A DNA stretch of 64,000 bases. Source: Actinomyces haliotis. Its GTDB lineage: Bacteria > Actinomycetota > Actinomycetes > Actinomycetales > Actinomycetaceae. A program made the translations under genes and the position numbers. Below the pieces are notes generated by a model. The model was not told where the DNA came from, did no database searches, and was given only the letters and a program-made list of their open reading frames with translations. The stretch is taken from contig NZ_JACWNA010000019.1 of NCBI RefSeq assembly GCF_015355765.1, forward strand, positions 1-64,000. Direction: 5' to 3'. This document shows, one piece after another, positions 19,248 to 27,897 of this stretch (positions are counted from its first letter, which is position 1; every line of letters begins with the position of its first letter).

Positions 19248-19553
19248 GTGAGCGTCCTCTCGCCGATCCTCTCGATCATCTCGAGCCTCCTGGGGCTCTA
19301 CCTGCTCATCCTCCTGGTTCGCGTCATCCTGGACTGGATCCAGCTCTTCGCGCGGCAGTGGCGTCCGAGCGGCGTCGTCCTCGTCATCGCGAACGTCGTC
19401 TACGGGCTCACCGATCCCCCGCTCAACTGGCTCCGTCGAGTCGTGCCCGTGCTCCGCATGGGCGCCATGGGGATCGACCTGTCCTTCCTGGTGCTGTACT
19501 TCGTCGTCGTGCTCGTCCAGAACCTCCTGGGCTTCACCTCGCGGCTCATGTGA
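19248..19553 (+). CDS. YggT-family membrane protein
   Basis: This 101-aa protein has two long hydrophobic segments (residues about 3-28 and 68-95) around a basic loop (RQWRPSG...YGLTDPPLNWLRRVVP), the signature of the YggT family (YlmG in Gram-positives). It lies 14 bases after sepF and before wag31, the standard actinobacterial order, which suggests a role in septum or membrane organisation. The biochemical function is not established. GTG at 19248 is the first start that keeps the first membrane segment. Confidence 0.85.
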   Translation: MSVLSPILSIISSLLGLYLLILLVRVILDWIQLFARQWRPSGVVLVIANVVYGLTDPPLNWLRRVVPVLRMGAMGIDLSFLVLYFVVVLVQNLLGFTSRLM

Positions 19554-19871
19554 CCGGGGGAGCGCATCGGTCGACGCCCCCGTGCGTCAGCCGCTGCGGC
19601 CCCGTCCGCCCGACGCCCTCGCCGATCCCCTCGGCGAGGGCGCCCTCGTGTTCCGGCCTGCCCCCGTGCCTCGTGCCCAGGGGCGTCGGGGTCCTCCCGG
19701 GGCCGGCGCGGGATGCGGCGCCGCACACGGCCGGCCGCCTCGTGGGAGGGGGCGCGCTCACAGGGTCCTCCCAGTGCGCTGATGGGGCGCCGCAAGGGTT
19801 TCGGGTACTCTGTTGTCACGAGCGGCTACCGGTCGCACGATCAATCTTCCGCACAACATGAGGTGACGACT
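19554..19871 (+). other. yggT-wag31 intergenic region: terminator and wag31 promoter
   Basis: These 318 bp contain no gene. The left part holds a strong GC hairpin (19614-19642). The right part holds the wag31 promoter candidate: TTGTCA (19813-19818), 17 bp, CACGAT (19836-19841), about 30 bases before the start codon. TACTCT (19806-19811) is a second possible -10 element. The change marks the end of the dcw transcription unit. Confidence 0.55.
19614..19642 (+). terminator. Hairpin after yggT
   Basis: The 12-bp perfect stem CGCCCTCGCCGA / TCGGCGAGGGCG encloses a 5-nt TCCCC loop. There is no U-tract after it, as is common for actinobacterial intrinsic terminators. It probably ends the ftsZ-yggT transcripts. 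Confidence 0.6.
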
Positions 19872-20549
19872 ATGACGCTGCTTGCAGACGACGTCCTCAA
19901 CAAGAAGTTCACGGCGACCAAGTTCCGCGAGGGCTACGAGCAGGACGAGGTCGACGAGTTCCTCGACGAGGTCGTCGAGGCGATGCGTCAGCTCGAGGCC
20001 GAGAACACCGACCTCAAGGCCAAGCTCGACGCCGCCAACGCGCGCGTCGAGGAGCTCAGCGAGGGCGGCACCACCGCGTCCTCCATCACCCCTGTCGAGG
20101 AGACCAGCACCGTCTCCGACGAGCCCGCCGAGGTCGTCGTCGAGGAGGAGTCCGTCGAGGAGACCGCCGCGCCGGTCGCCACCACCTCCGCCCAGGAGGC
20201 CGCTCCCGTCACCGCCGCTCCCGCGACCAGCACCTCCGCCCCGGCTGACGCCGCCGGCATGCTCGAGCTCGCCCAGCGTCTCCACGACGAGCACGTCGCC
20301 AACGGCAAGGCCGAGGAGCAGCGCCTCATCTCCGAGGCCAAGGCCTCCAGCGAGCAGATCCGCAAGGACGCCGAGGACCAGCGCGACCGCACCCTCGCCC
20401 AGCTCGAGAAGGAGCGCTCCGGCCTTGAGCACAAGATCGACGAGCTGCGCCGCTTCGAGTCGGACTACCGCGCCCGCCTCAAGAGCTACCTCAACAACCT
20501 GCTCACCCACGTTGAGGACGGCGACGACTCCGCCTCCCCGAGCCTGTGA
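19872..20549 (+). CDS. wag31: Polar growth and septum protein DivIVA (Wag31)
   Basis: This 225-aa coiled-coil protein recruits the cell-wall machinery to curved membrane, at poles and septa. The N-terminal DivIVA lipid-binding domain is clear (MTLLADDVLNKKFTATKFRE and YEQDEVDEFLDEV), followed by a coiled coil to about residue 65. An acidic, Thr/Ala/Pro-rich linker (about 70-130) and a second long coiled coil (about 135-215) complete it. ATG at 19872 matches the conserved N-terminus. It is flanked by hairpins on both sides and is probably monocistronic. Confidence 0.95.
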   Translation: MTLLADDVLNKKFTATKFREGYEQDEVDEFLDEVVEAMRQLEAENTDLKAKLDAANARVEELSEGGTTASSITPVEETSTVSDEPAEVVVEEESVEETAAPVATTSAQEAAPVTAAPATSTSAPADAAGMLELAQRLHDEHVANGKAEEQRLISEAKASSEQIRKDAEDQRDRTLAQLEKERSGLEHKIDELRRFESDYRARLKSYLNNLLTHVEDGDDSASPSL

Positions 20550-20618
20550 GCCCTTCGCGGCGCTGAGACGCCCCGCCCACCCGAGGCGGACGCACCGGCA
20601 CCGCACCCACCGTCGAAC

Positions 20619-20652
20619 GAGGGCGGCGACCCGCACCCGGGTCGCCGCCCTC
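20619..20652 (+). terminator. Terminator after wag31
   Basis: The 14-bp perfect stem GAGGGCGGCGACCC / GGGTCGCCGCCCTC encloses a 6-nt loop (20633-20638). It lies 70 bases after the wag31 stop and only 31 bases before the lspA start, leaving very little room for a separate lspA promoter. Confidence 0.8.
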
Positions 20653-20683
20653 GCCGCAGCCACCGCCCCTGGAGGATCAGCAC

Positions 20684-21871
20684 GTGACCACCGAGCCCGA
20701 GCATCACGGCTTTCGACGACTCGCCCACGGCCGACGCGCCGCGAGCTCGGCCGACGCCGCACCCGCCACGAGGCGGACCTCCCGGACGGCGCCCCGGGTG
20801 GAACCGCATGAGGAGGCGGAGCCCTTCGCCCGGACGCGGGCCGTGCCCGGAGGCCGAGCCGTGCTCGCGCTCCTGTGGGGCGTCGCGATCGCCGTGCTCG
20901 CCGTCGACCAGCTCACCAAGCTGTGGGCCGTGGCCTCGCTGTCCGACGGCCACCGCGTCAACGTGATCGGCGACTGGCTCACCCTCTACCTCATCCGCAA
21001 CCCCGGCGCCGCCTTCTCCTTCGCGACCGGGCAGACGTGGATCTTCACCATCATCGCGGTCGCCGTGGCCGTCATCGTCGTGCGGGTCTCCCACCGGCTC
21101 GCCTCGCGGGCGTGGGCCGTGACCCTCGGCCTCGTCCTCGGTGGCGCCGTCGGCAACCTCATCGACCGGCTCGTGCGCAGCCCCGGGATCTTCCGGGGCC
21201 ACGTCGTCGACTTCATCTCCTACGGCAGCCTGTTCATCGGCAACGTCGCGGACATCGCCATCGTCGTCGCCGCCTTCACCATCATGGCGCTCTCCCTCGT
21301 CGGCCTCGGCCTCGACGGCTCCCGGGCCTCGGGCGAGCGACGGGACGGGGAGAAGGCCGCCGCCGCCGTCCTCGGCGAGGGACCGGCGAGCCCGAGCAGC
21401 CCCTCGGGCGGCACGGCCGCCGGCGCACGGGCCGACGAGGGCCGGCCCGCCCTCGAGCTCGCCGAGCCGGATGACCGGGACGGGGAGAGGGCCTCGGACG
21501 ACGGCCTCACCGCAGCGGAGGGCGCTGAGCCCGAGCGCGGCCAGGCCGATGGCGTGACCCCGCTCGGCTCCAACGGCCTCGAGGACGCGGAGGACGCTGA
21601 GGACACGGGCGCGGCCGGCCCCCTCGCCCCCGAGGAGGCCGAGCAGGACCTCGCCGCCGACGCCGCCACGGGCCACGGCGACGCCACCACGGCCGTCGGG
21701 CGCGCTCTGGACGAGGACACGACCGGCCTCGGCCACGCCAGCCTCGAGTCCGAGCCCAACGAGGTCCTCGATCCCGTCGAGGCCCCGGGCGGTCGCTCCC
21801 AGCACCACGTCGCCGAGCAGCAGCGCCGTGCCGAGGCCCTCGAGTCCGAGGACGAGGTGCCGCTGCTGTGA
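20684..21871 (+). CDS. lspA: Lipoprotein signal peptidase with long tails (LspA)
   Basis: This is the aspartic membrane protease that removes signal peptides from diacylated prolipoproteins. Four membrane segments lie in residues about 58-215. The catalytic Asp pair is visible as D161 (GNLIDRL) and D190 (GNVADIA), with the family blocks VDQLTKLW and RNPGAAFSF. Total length is 395 aa, compared with about 160-200 aa usual. A basic 55-residue N-terminal tail and an acidic, Glu/Asp/Ala/Gly-rich C-terminal tail of about 175 residues are extra and low-complexity. GTG at 20684 follows GGAGGATCAG; the stop overlaps the next gene's GTG. Confidence 0.9.
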   Translation: MTTEPEHHGFRRLAHGRRAASSADAAPATRRTSRTAPRVEPHEEAEPFARTRAVPGGRAVLALLWGVAIAVLAVDQLTKLWAVASLSDGHRVNVIGDWLTLYLIRNPGAAFSFATGQTWIFTIIAVAVAVIVVRVSHRLASRAWAVTLGLVLGGAVGNLIDRLVRSPGIFRGHVVDFISYGSLFIGNVADIAIVVAAFTIMALSLVGLGLDGSRASGERRDGEKAAAAVLGEGPASPSSPSGGTAAGARADEGRPALELAEPDDRDGERASDDGLTAAEGAEPERGQADGVTPLGSNGLEDAEDAEDTGAAGPLAPEEAEQDLAADAATGHGDATTAVGRALDEDTTGLGHASLESEPNEVLDPVEAPGGRSQHHVAEQQRRAEALESEDEVPLL

Positions 21872-22788
21872 GCCTGCGCCTCATGCCCGTGCCCGACGGC
21901 CTCGTCGGTGAGCGCGTCGACGTCGCCCTGTCACGCATGACGGGCCTCTCCCGCTCCAAGGTCGGTGAGCTCTGTGCCGACGGCGGCGTGCGCGAGGGCG
22001 GCCGGGCCCTCGGCAAGTCCGACCGCCTCGCAGAGGGCGCCCTCCTCGAGGTCGACCTCCCCGACCCCAGGCCCGCGGAGCCGGTCGCCACGCCCGTCGT
22101 GGGCATGGGGATCCTCTACGAGGACGAGGACGTCGTCGTCGTCGACAAGCCCGCCGGCGTCGCTGCCCACCCCTCCATGGGCTGGGACGGCCCCGACGTC
22201 CTGGGCGCCCTCAAGGCGATGCACGTGCGCGTCGCGACCTCGGGCGCCGCCGAGCGCCAGGGCATCGTCTCCCGCCTCGACGTCGGCACCTCCGGCTGCA
22301 TGATCGTCGCCAAGGGGGAGCGCGCCTACTCCGTGCTCAAGCAGTCCTTCCGCGAGCACACGGTCGAGAAGATCTACCACGCGCTCGTCCAGGGGCACCT
22401 GGACCCGACCTCCGGCACGATCGACGCCCCGATCGGCCGGCACCCGAGCCGCGAGTGGAAGATGGCGATCATCGACGGCGGGCGCGAGTCCGTCACCCAC
22501 TACGACGTCATCGAGTCGATGCCGGCCGCCGACCTCGCCGAGGTCCACCTCGAGACCGGTCGCACGCACCAGATCCGCGTCCACATGTCCGCCGTCGGGC
22601 ACCCCTGCGTCGGTGACGAGACCTACGGCGCCGACACCGATCTCACCGCGCGGACCGGCCTCGTGCGCCAGTGGCTCCACGCGCGTCGGCTCGGGATCGC
22701 GCACCCCATCACGGGGGAGTGGATGGTCTTCGAGTCGGAGTACCCGGACGACCTCGCCCACGCCCTCGACGTCCTCCGCCTGCCCTGA
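21868..22788 (+). CDS. rluD: RluA/RluD-family 23S rRNA pseudouridine synthase
   Basis: This 306-aa enzyme has an N-terminal S4 RNA-binding domain (residues about 10-65: [16 protein letters not shown]) and a pseudouridine synthase domain. The catalytic Asp is D138 in RLDVGTSG. Further family blocks are [13 protein letters not shown] and [13 protein letters not shown]. By family it converts uridines in 23S rRNA helix 69 or a related site, but the exact target is inferred. GTG at 21868 overlaps the lspA stop, the usual lspA-rluD pairing. Confidence 0.92.
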   Translation: MSLRLMPVPDGLVGERVDVALSRMTGLSRSKVGELCADGGVREGGRALGKSDRLAEGALLEVDLPDPRPAEPVATPVVGMGILYEDEDVVVVDKPAGVAAHPSMGWDGPDVLGALKAMHVRVATSGAAERQGIVSRLDVGTSGCMIVAKGERAYSVLKQSFREHTVEKIYHALVQGHLDPTSGTIDAPIGRHPSREWKMAIIDGGRESVTHYDVIESMPAADLAEVHLETGRTHQIRVHMSAVGHPCVGDETYGADTDLTARTGLVRQWLHARRLGIAHPITGEWMVFESEYPDDLAHALDVLRLP

Positions 22789-22962
22789 GGCGGCACGGTG
22801 GGCTGAGCCCGGCCGATCGACGCGGCGCGCCACGTCGCGTGCCGCCGGACCGCCGCCCACCCAGCCTGCCCGTTCCCCACCGAGACCGACCGCTGGAGCA
22901 CCTGCCCCGGCGGGAGAGCGTCAGTCTCGACGCACGACGGCGGGGCACGGCAGGATGACCGT

Positions 22963-23574
22963 ATGACCGCGTGCGACACCGCCACGTCCACCCGCCCCGG
23001 GTTCCCCCAGCTGTGCATCGAACCGGTGCGCGCCGTCGCCGAGCCCCTTTCCTTCGCCACCGCGCGCGGCGACGACGCCGATCCCGCCCTCGACGACCTG
23101 TGCCGCGGCGTCGCCGACGTCCGACTCGAGGTCTTCGTCGGGGAGCAGGAGGTCCCCTTCATCGAGGAGATCGACGCCCGGGACTTCGAGGCGACGACCT
23201 GGCACGTCCTCGCGTCCGGCGCCGACGGCGTCCCGCTCGGGGCCGCGCGTCTCCTCCTCGAGCCCGAGCATCCCGGCCAGGTCCACCTGGGCCGGCTCGC
23301 GGTTCGCCGGGCGACCCGCGGCACGGGCCTCGGAGCGCGACTCGTCGCCGCCGTCGAGGCCGCCGCCCTCGAGCACACCGCCGCGCCCCTCGACGCCGAG
23401 ACGGCCGTCGCGGCTGGCGTCCCGAAGGGAACCGGGGCCGTCACCGTCGTCCTGTCGGCGCAGGAGCAGGCCATGGGCTTCTACGAGCGCTGCGGCTACC
23501 GGACCGTCAGCGGGGAGAGGTACCTCGACGCGGGGATCTGGCACCAGGACATGGCGCGTACCCTCACCTGGTGA
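22963..23574 (+). CDS. GNAT-family N-acetyltransferase
   Basis: This 203-aa protein has one acetyltransferase domain. The EVFVGEQEVPFIEEID segment resembles the N-terminal half of the YjcF/ElaA-like group. HLGRLAVRRATRGTGLGARL is the acetyl-CoA-binding V/RGxGxG motif, and GFYERCGY is the C-terminal beta-bulge block. The substrate cannot be predicted. It is probably transcribed alone from CAGGAT (22951-22956), six bases before the ATG, with no ribosome-binding site. An insertion of about 30 residues separates the CoA motif from the last strand. Confidence 0.85.
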   Translation: MTACDTATSTRPGFPQLCIEPVRAVAEPLSFATARGDDADPALDDLCRGVADVRLEVFVGEQEVPFIEEIDARDFEATTWHVLASGADGVPLGAARLLLEPEHPGQVHLGRLAVRRATRGTGLGARLVAAVEAAALEHTAAPLDAETAVAAGVPKGTGAVTVVLSAQEQAMGFYERCGYRTVSGERYLDAGIWHQDMARTLTW

Positions 23575-23728
23575 CGCCGGCCGGGCACCCCTCCCGCGGG
23601 CGGCGTGCGCTTTCTCGCACGGCACCCACGGCGCCGCCGGAATACCGCACGGTTCCAACGATCGGAGGTGCCCCGTCCCGCTCGTAGGCCCCTCCCGTCG
23701 CGCCCGCGCCAGCCCCTAGGATGCAGCC

Positions 23729-26700
23729 ATGGCGGACACGAGCAGCACGGGGAACAACGGCGCGACCCAGGAGACCGGACCCAAGGACGACTTCGTCCAC
23801 CTCCACGTCCACACCGACTACTCGATGCTCGACGGCGCCGGCAAGATCAAGGACTACGTCGCCGAGGCCAAGCGACTCGGTCAGCCCGCCCTCGCCATCA
23901 CGGACCACGGCTACATGTTCGGCGCCTACGAGTTCTACGACGCCTGCAAGTCCGCCGGTATCAAGCCCATCATCGGCGTCGAGGCCTACATGACGCCCGG
24001 CACGTCCCGCTTCGACAAGACCCGCGTCTTCTGGGGCGACGAGTCCCAGCGCTCCGACGACGTCTCCGCCCGCGGCTCCTACACGCACATGACCCTCCTG
24101 TCCCGCAACGACGAGGGGCTCCACAACCTCATGCGGCTGGACTCCTACGCCTCCCTCGAGGGCCAGTTCGGCAAGAGCCCCCGCATGGACCGCGAGCTCC
24201 TGTCCCGCTACAGCGCCGGGCTCATCGGCACCTCGGGCTGCCCCTCCTCCGAGATCCAGACCCGCCTGCGCCTGGGGCAGTGGGACGAGGCGCTGCGCTG
24301 CGCCGGCGAGCTCCAGGACATCTTCGGCAAGGAATTCTTCTACGTCGAGCTCATGGACCACGGGCTCGAGATCGAACGGCGCGTCACCAAGGACCTCCTG
24401 CGCCTCGCCAAGGAGATCGGCGCCCCGCTCATCGCCACGAACGACTCCCACTACGTGCGCCCTGACGACCGCGTCGTCCAGGACGCCATGCTGTGCATCA
24501 ACTCCGGCTCCGTCCTCACCGACCCGGACCGCTTCCACTTCGACGGCGACTCCTACTACCTGCGCCCCGGCCACGAGATGCGCGAGCTCTTCAAGGAGAT
24601 GCCCGAGGCCTGCGACAACACGCTCCTCGTCGCCGAGCAGTGCGACGTCCACTACAAGAGCGTCGACGAGGGCGCCTCCTTCATGCCCGCCTTCCCCGTC
24701 CCCGAGGGCGAGACCATGGAGTCCTGGTTCATCAAGGAGTGCTGGGAGGGGATGGACAAGCGCTTCCACGGCAACATCCCCGACGACTGCCGCGCCCAGG
24801 CCGAGTACGAGATCGGCGTCATCGTCCAGATGGGCTTCCCCGGGTACTTCCTCGTCGTCGCCGACTACATCAACTGGGCCAAGGACCACGGCATCCGCGT
24901 CGGGCCGGGCCGAGGCTCCGGCGCCGGCTCCATCGTCGCCTACGCCATGGGCATCACCGAGCTCAACCCGCTCAACCACGGCCTCATCTTCGAGCGCTTC
25001 CTCAACCCCGAGCGCATCTCGATGCCCGACATCGACGTCGACTTCGACGAGCGCCGTCGTGAGGAGGTCATCGACTACGTCAAGGAGAAGTACGGCGCCG
25101 ACAAGATCAGCCAGGTCGTCACCTACGGCGTCATCAAGGCCAAGCAGTCCCTCAAGGACTCCAGCCGCGTCATGGGCTACCCCTACGCCGTCGGCGACCG
25201 GCTCACCAAGGCGATGCCGCCCTCCATCCAGGGCAAGGACATCTCCATCAACGGCATCTTCAACCCCGACGACAAGCGCTACGGGGAGGCCGAGGAGTTC
25301 CGCAAGCTCCACGCCGAGGACCCCGACGCCCAGAAGATCGTCGACCTCGCCCGCGGGCTGGAGGGCATGACCCGCCAGTGGGGCGTCCACGCCTGCGCCG
25401 TCATCATGTCCTCCGCGACGCTCACCGACGTCATCCCCATGATGCAGCGCCTCCAGGACGGCGCCTACATCACCCAGTTCGACTACCCGACCTGCGAGCA
25501 CCTCGGCCTGCTCAAGATGGACTTCCTGGGCCTGAGGAACCTCACGGTCATCTCCGACGCCCTGGAGAACATCGTCGCCAACGGCAAGGACCCGGTCGAC
25601 ATCGACCACATCGAGCTCGACGACCGCGAGACCTACCAGATGCTCGCCCGCGGCGAGACCCTCGGCGTCTTCCAGCTCGACGGCGGCGGCATGCGCACCC
25701 TGCTGCGCCTCATGAAGCCCGACAACTTCGAGGACATCTCCGCCGTCGGCGCCCTCTACCGCCCCGGCCCCATGGGCGCGGACTCGCACACGAACTACGC
25801 GCTGCGCAAGAACGGTCTCCAGGAGATCGTCCCGATCCACCCCGAGCTCAAGGACGCCCTCGAGCCCATCCTGTCGACGACGTACGGCCTCATCGTCTAC
25901 CAGGAGCAGGTCATGAAGATCGCCCAGGAGCTCGCGGGCTTCTCCCTGGGCAAGGCCGACAAGCTCCGCAAGGCCATGGGCAAGAAGAAGCCCGAGATCC
26001 TGGCCAAGGAGTTCGTCGGCTTCCGGCAGGGCATGCTGGACAACGGCTACTCCGAGGAGTCCATCCAGACCCTGTGGGACGTCGTCGTCCCCTTCTCCGC
26101 CTACGCCTTCAACAAGGCGCACTCGGCGGCCTACGGCGTCGTCACCTACTGGACGGCCTTCCTCAAGTGCCACTACCCGACCGAGTACATGGCCGCGATC
26201 CTCACGTCCCAGAAGGACAACAAGGACAAGCTCGCCGTCTACCTCGGCGAGTGCCGCCACATGGGCATCCAGGTGCTCCCGCCGGACGTCAACGACTCGC
26301 GCGCCCAGTTCTCCGCCGTCGGGGACGACATCCGCTTCGGCCTGGCCGCGATCCGCAACGTCGGCACGAACGTCGTCGACGGGATCATCGCCGCCCGCGA
26401 GGAGAAGGGCGCCTTCACCAGCTTCGAGGACTTTCTCGACAAGGTGCCCGCCGTGGTCTGCAACAAGCGCACCATCGACTCCCTCATCAAGGCCGGCGCC
26501 TTCGACTCACTCGGCCAGACCCGGCGCAGCCTCCAGGCCTGCCACGAGGACTTCGTCGACGAGGTCATCGGCGTCAAGCGCAACGAGGCCGCCGGCCAGT
26601 TCGACCTCTTCGCCTCCCTCATGGGCGGCGACGACGCCGGCACCGACGACGTCTTCGGCAACGGCCCCGTCTTCTCCACCGAGGTGCCCAACCTCCCCGA

Positions 26701-27340
26701 GTGGGACAAGAAGGACAAGCTCGCCTACGAGCGCGACATGCTCGGCCTGTACGTCTCCGACCACCCGCTGCTGGGCCTCGAGGGCGTCCTCGGCAAGCTC
26801 GCCGACGTCGAGATCGCCGACCTCATCGAGAACGAGGAGCGTCCCGACGGCGCCATGGTGACCGTCGCCGGCCTCATCACCTCCCTGCAGCGCAAGACGA
26901 CGAAGCAGGGCAACCTCTGGGCCATCGCCCAGATCGAGGACCTCGGGGGAAGTGTGGAGGCGCTGTTCTTCCCGAGCACCTACCAGACGGTCTCGACGAT
27001 GCTCGCCCCGGACACGGTCGTGACGGTGCGCGGGCGCCTCAACCGCAGGGACGGCCAGGTGGCGCTGTACGCGCAGGAGATGACGATCCCGGACGTCTCC
27101 TCCGCGACGCACGAGGCCGTCACCATCACGCTGCCCAGCAACCGCTGCACCGGGCCGCTCGTGGAGCGGCTGCGCGACGTTCTCACGAAGCATCCCGGGA
27201 TGTCGACGGTGCGCCTCAACCTCACGAGCCCGGGCCGCGAGGTACGCACGCAGCTCGACAACTCCCTACGAGTGGAGGCCTCGCAGGCCTTCTACTCCGA
27301 CATCAAGGCCCTGCTCGGCCCGGGGTGCCTGAGGCACTGA
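23729..27340 (+). CDS. dnaE: DNA polymerase III alpha subunit (replicative)
   Basis: This 1203-aa C-family polymerase copies the chromosome. The order is the N-terminal PHP domain (residues about 18-290, HLHVHTDYSMLDG), the polymerase palm with catalytic Asp in PDIDVDFDE (D434/D436) and D598 in KMDFLGL, fingers, a helix-hairpin-helix region, and an OB fold near 1045-1110 (VTVAGLITSLQRKTTKQGNL). This is DnaE1-like, without the exonuclease insertion of PolC. A TAGGAT hexamer (23717-23722) lies six bases before the ATG and there is no Shine-Dalgarno sequence, so the message is probably leaderless. Confidence 0.97.
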   Translation: MADTSSTGNNGATQETGPKDDFVHLHVHTDYSMLDGAGKIKDYVAEAKRLGQPALAITDHGYMFGAYEFYDACKSAGIKPIIGVEAYMTPGTSRFDKTRVFWGDESQRSDDVSARGSYTHMTLLSRNDEGLHNLMRLDSYASLEGQFGKSPRMDRELLSRYSAGLIGTSGCPSSEIQTRLRLGQWDEALRCAGELQDIFGKEFFYVELMDHGLEIERRVTKDLLRLAKEIGAPLIATNDSHYVRPDDRVVQDAMLCINSGSVLTDPDRFHFDGDSYYLRPGHEMRELFKEMPEACDNTLLVAEQCDVHYKSVDEGASFMPAFPVPEGETMESWFIKECWEGMDKRFHGNIPDDCRAQAEYEIGVIVQMGFPGYFLVVADYINWAKDHGIRVGPGRGSGAGSIVAYAMGITELNPLNHGLIFERFLNPERISMPDIDVDFDERRREEVIDYVKEKYGADKISQVVTYGVIKAKQSLKDSSRVMGYPYAVGDRLTKAMPPSIQGKDISINGIFNPDDKRYGEAEEFRKLHAEDPDAQKIVDLARGLEGMTRQWGVHACAVIMSSATLTDVIPMMQRLQDGAYITQFDYPTCEHLGLLKMDFLGLRNLTVISDALENIVANGKDPVDIDHIELDDRETYQMLARGETLGVFQLDGGGMRTLLRLMKPDNFEDISAVGALYRPGPMGADSHTNYALRKNGLQEIVPIHPELKDALEPILSTTYGLIVYQEQVMKIAQELAGFSLGKADKLRKAMGKKKPEILAKEFVGFRQGMLDNGYSEESIQTLWDVVVPFSAYAFNKAHSAAYGVVTYWTAFLKCHYPTEYMAAILTSQKDNKDKLAVYLGECRHMGIQVLPPDVNDSRAQFSAVGDDIRFGLAAIRNVGTNVVDGIIAAREEKGAFTSFEDFLDKVPAVVCNKRTIDSLIKAGAFDSLGQTRRSLQACHEDFVDEVIGVKRNEAAGQFDLFASLMGGDDAGTDDVFGNGPVFSTEVPNLPEWDKKDKLAYERDMLGLYVSDHPLLGLEGVLGKLADVEIADLIENEERPDGAMVTVAGLITSLQRKTTKQGNLWAIAQIEDLGGSVEALFFPSTYQTVSTMLAPDTVVTVRGRLNRRDGQVALYAQEMTIPDVSSATHEAVTITLPSNRCTGPLVERLRDVLTKHPGMSTVRLNLTSPGREVRTQLDNSLRVEASQAFYSDIKALLGPGCLRH

Positions 27341-27358
27341 CGGGGGCGGGCGCGCCGT

Positions 27359-27607
27359 TCAGTCGGTGAGGGCGACGACGGCGCCGTCGGCTCCGGAGGG
27401 GAGCTCGACCTCGACGACGTCGCCGTCGGCGAGGTGGTGACCGCGGCGCGTCTCCACCTCGCCGTTGACGAGGACGTCGCCGGACTGGACGGCGACGCGC
27501 GCCTCCGAGCCGTCCTCGACGAGGTTGGCGAGCTTGAGGAACTGACCGAGCTTGATCTCGCCGCGCACGGGCACGGCCGGGTAGCTGGAGGCAGGGGACG
27601 TCGTCAT
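27359..27607 (-). CDS. S4-domain RNA-binding protein (YbcJ/YaaA-like)
   Basis: This 82-aa protein is almost entirely a single S4 fold (IKLGQFLKLANLVEDGSEAR, then VLVNGEVETRRGHHLADGD), as in E. coli YbcJ or Bacillus RlbA. It probably binds structured RNA or ribosome assembly intermediates; the target is unknown. The start at 27607 is chosen because the conserved part follows and GAGACT lies exactly six bases upstream on this strand (27614-27619). It converges on dnaE with only 18 bases between the stops. Confidence 0.8.
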   Translation of the reverse strand: MTTSPASSYPAVPVRGEIKLGQFLKLANLVEDGSEARVAVQSGDVLVNGEVETRRGHHLADGDVVEVELPSGADGAVVALTD

Positions 27608-27897
27608 GGCGTCAGTCTCCCAGAGAGCGGCCGCCCGGGTCGCCACGGCGCCCCAACGGGACCGGAGGGATGCCCCGGAACGAATGATGCCGAATCCCCG
27701 TTAGCACGATTCGTCGCAGGTGACATACAGAAAATACCGGTTTGCTAGCACGAGCCGGCAGTCGTTGCAACCGTCACAAGGCTCTGAACTGCGATTTTGC
27801 GGTGCAAACGTGCCGCTCCCCACTCAAGGTCGCTCTTGCGTCACGGCATGGTCACAATACGATAAACGCACCTCACTCCCTCACGACTGGAGCATCC
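27608..27897 (+). promoter_or_regulatory. Promoter region of the secreted beta-helix gene
   Basis: This 290-bp region has clearly lower GC than its surroundings. A good promoter is TTGCGT (27836-27841), 16 bp, TACGAT (27858-27863), placing transcription start near 27870, with GGAG before the ATG. Further up, TAGCACGA occurs twice in direct orientation (27702-27709 and 27746-27753), followed by the palindrome GTTGCAAC (27764-27771). These look like regulator sites, with no regulator gene nearby. Confidence 0.5.
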
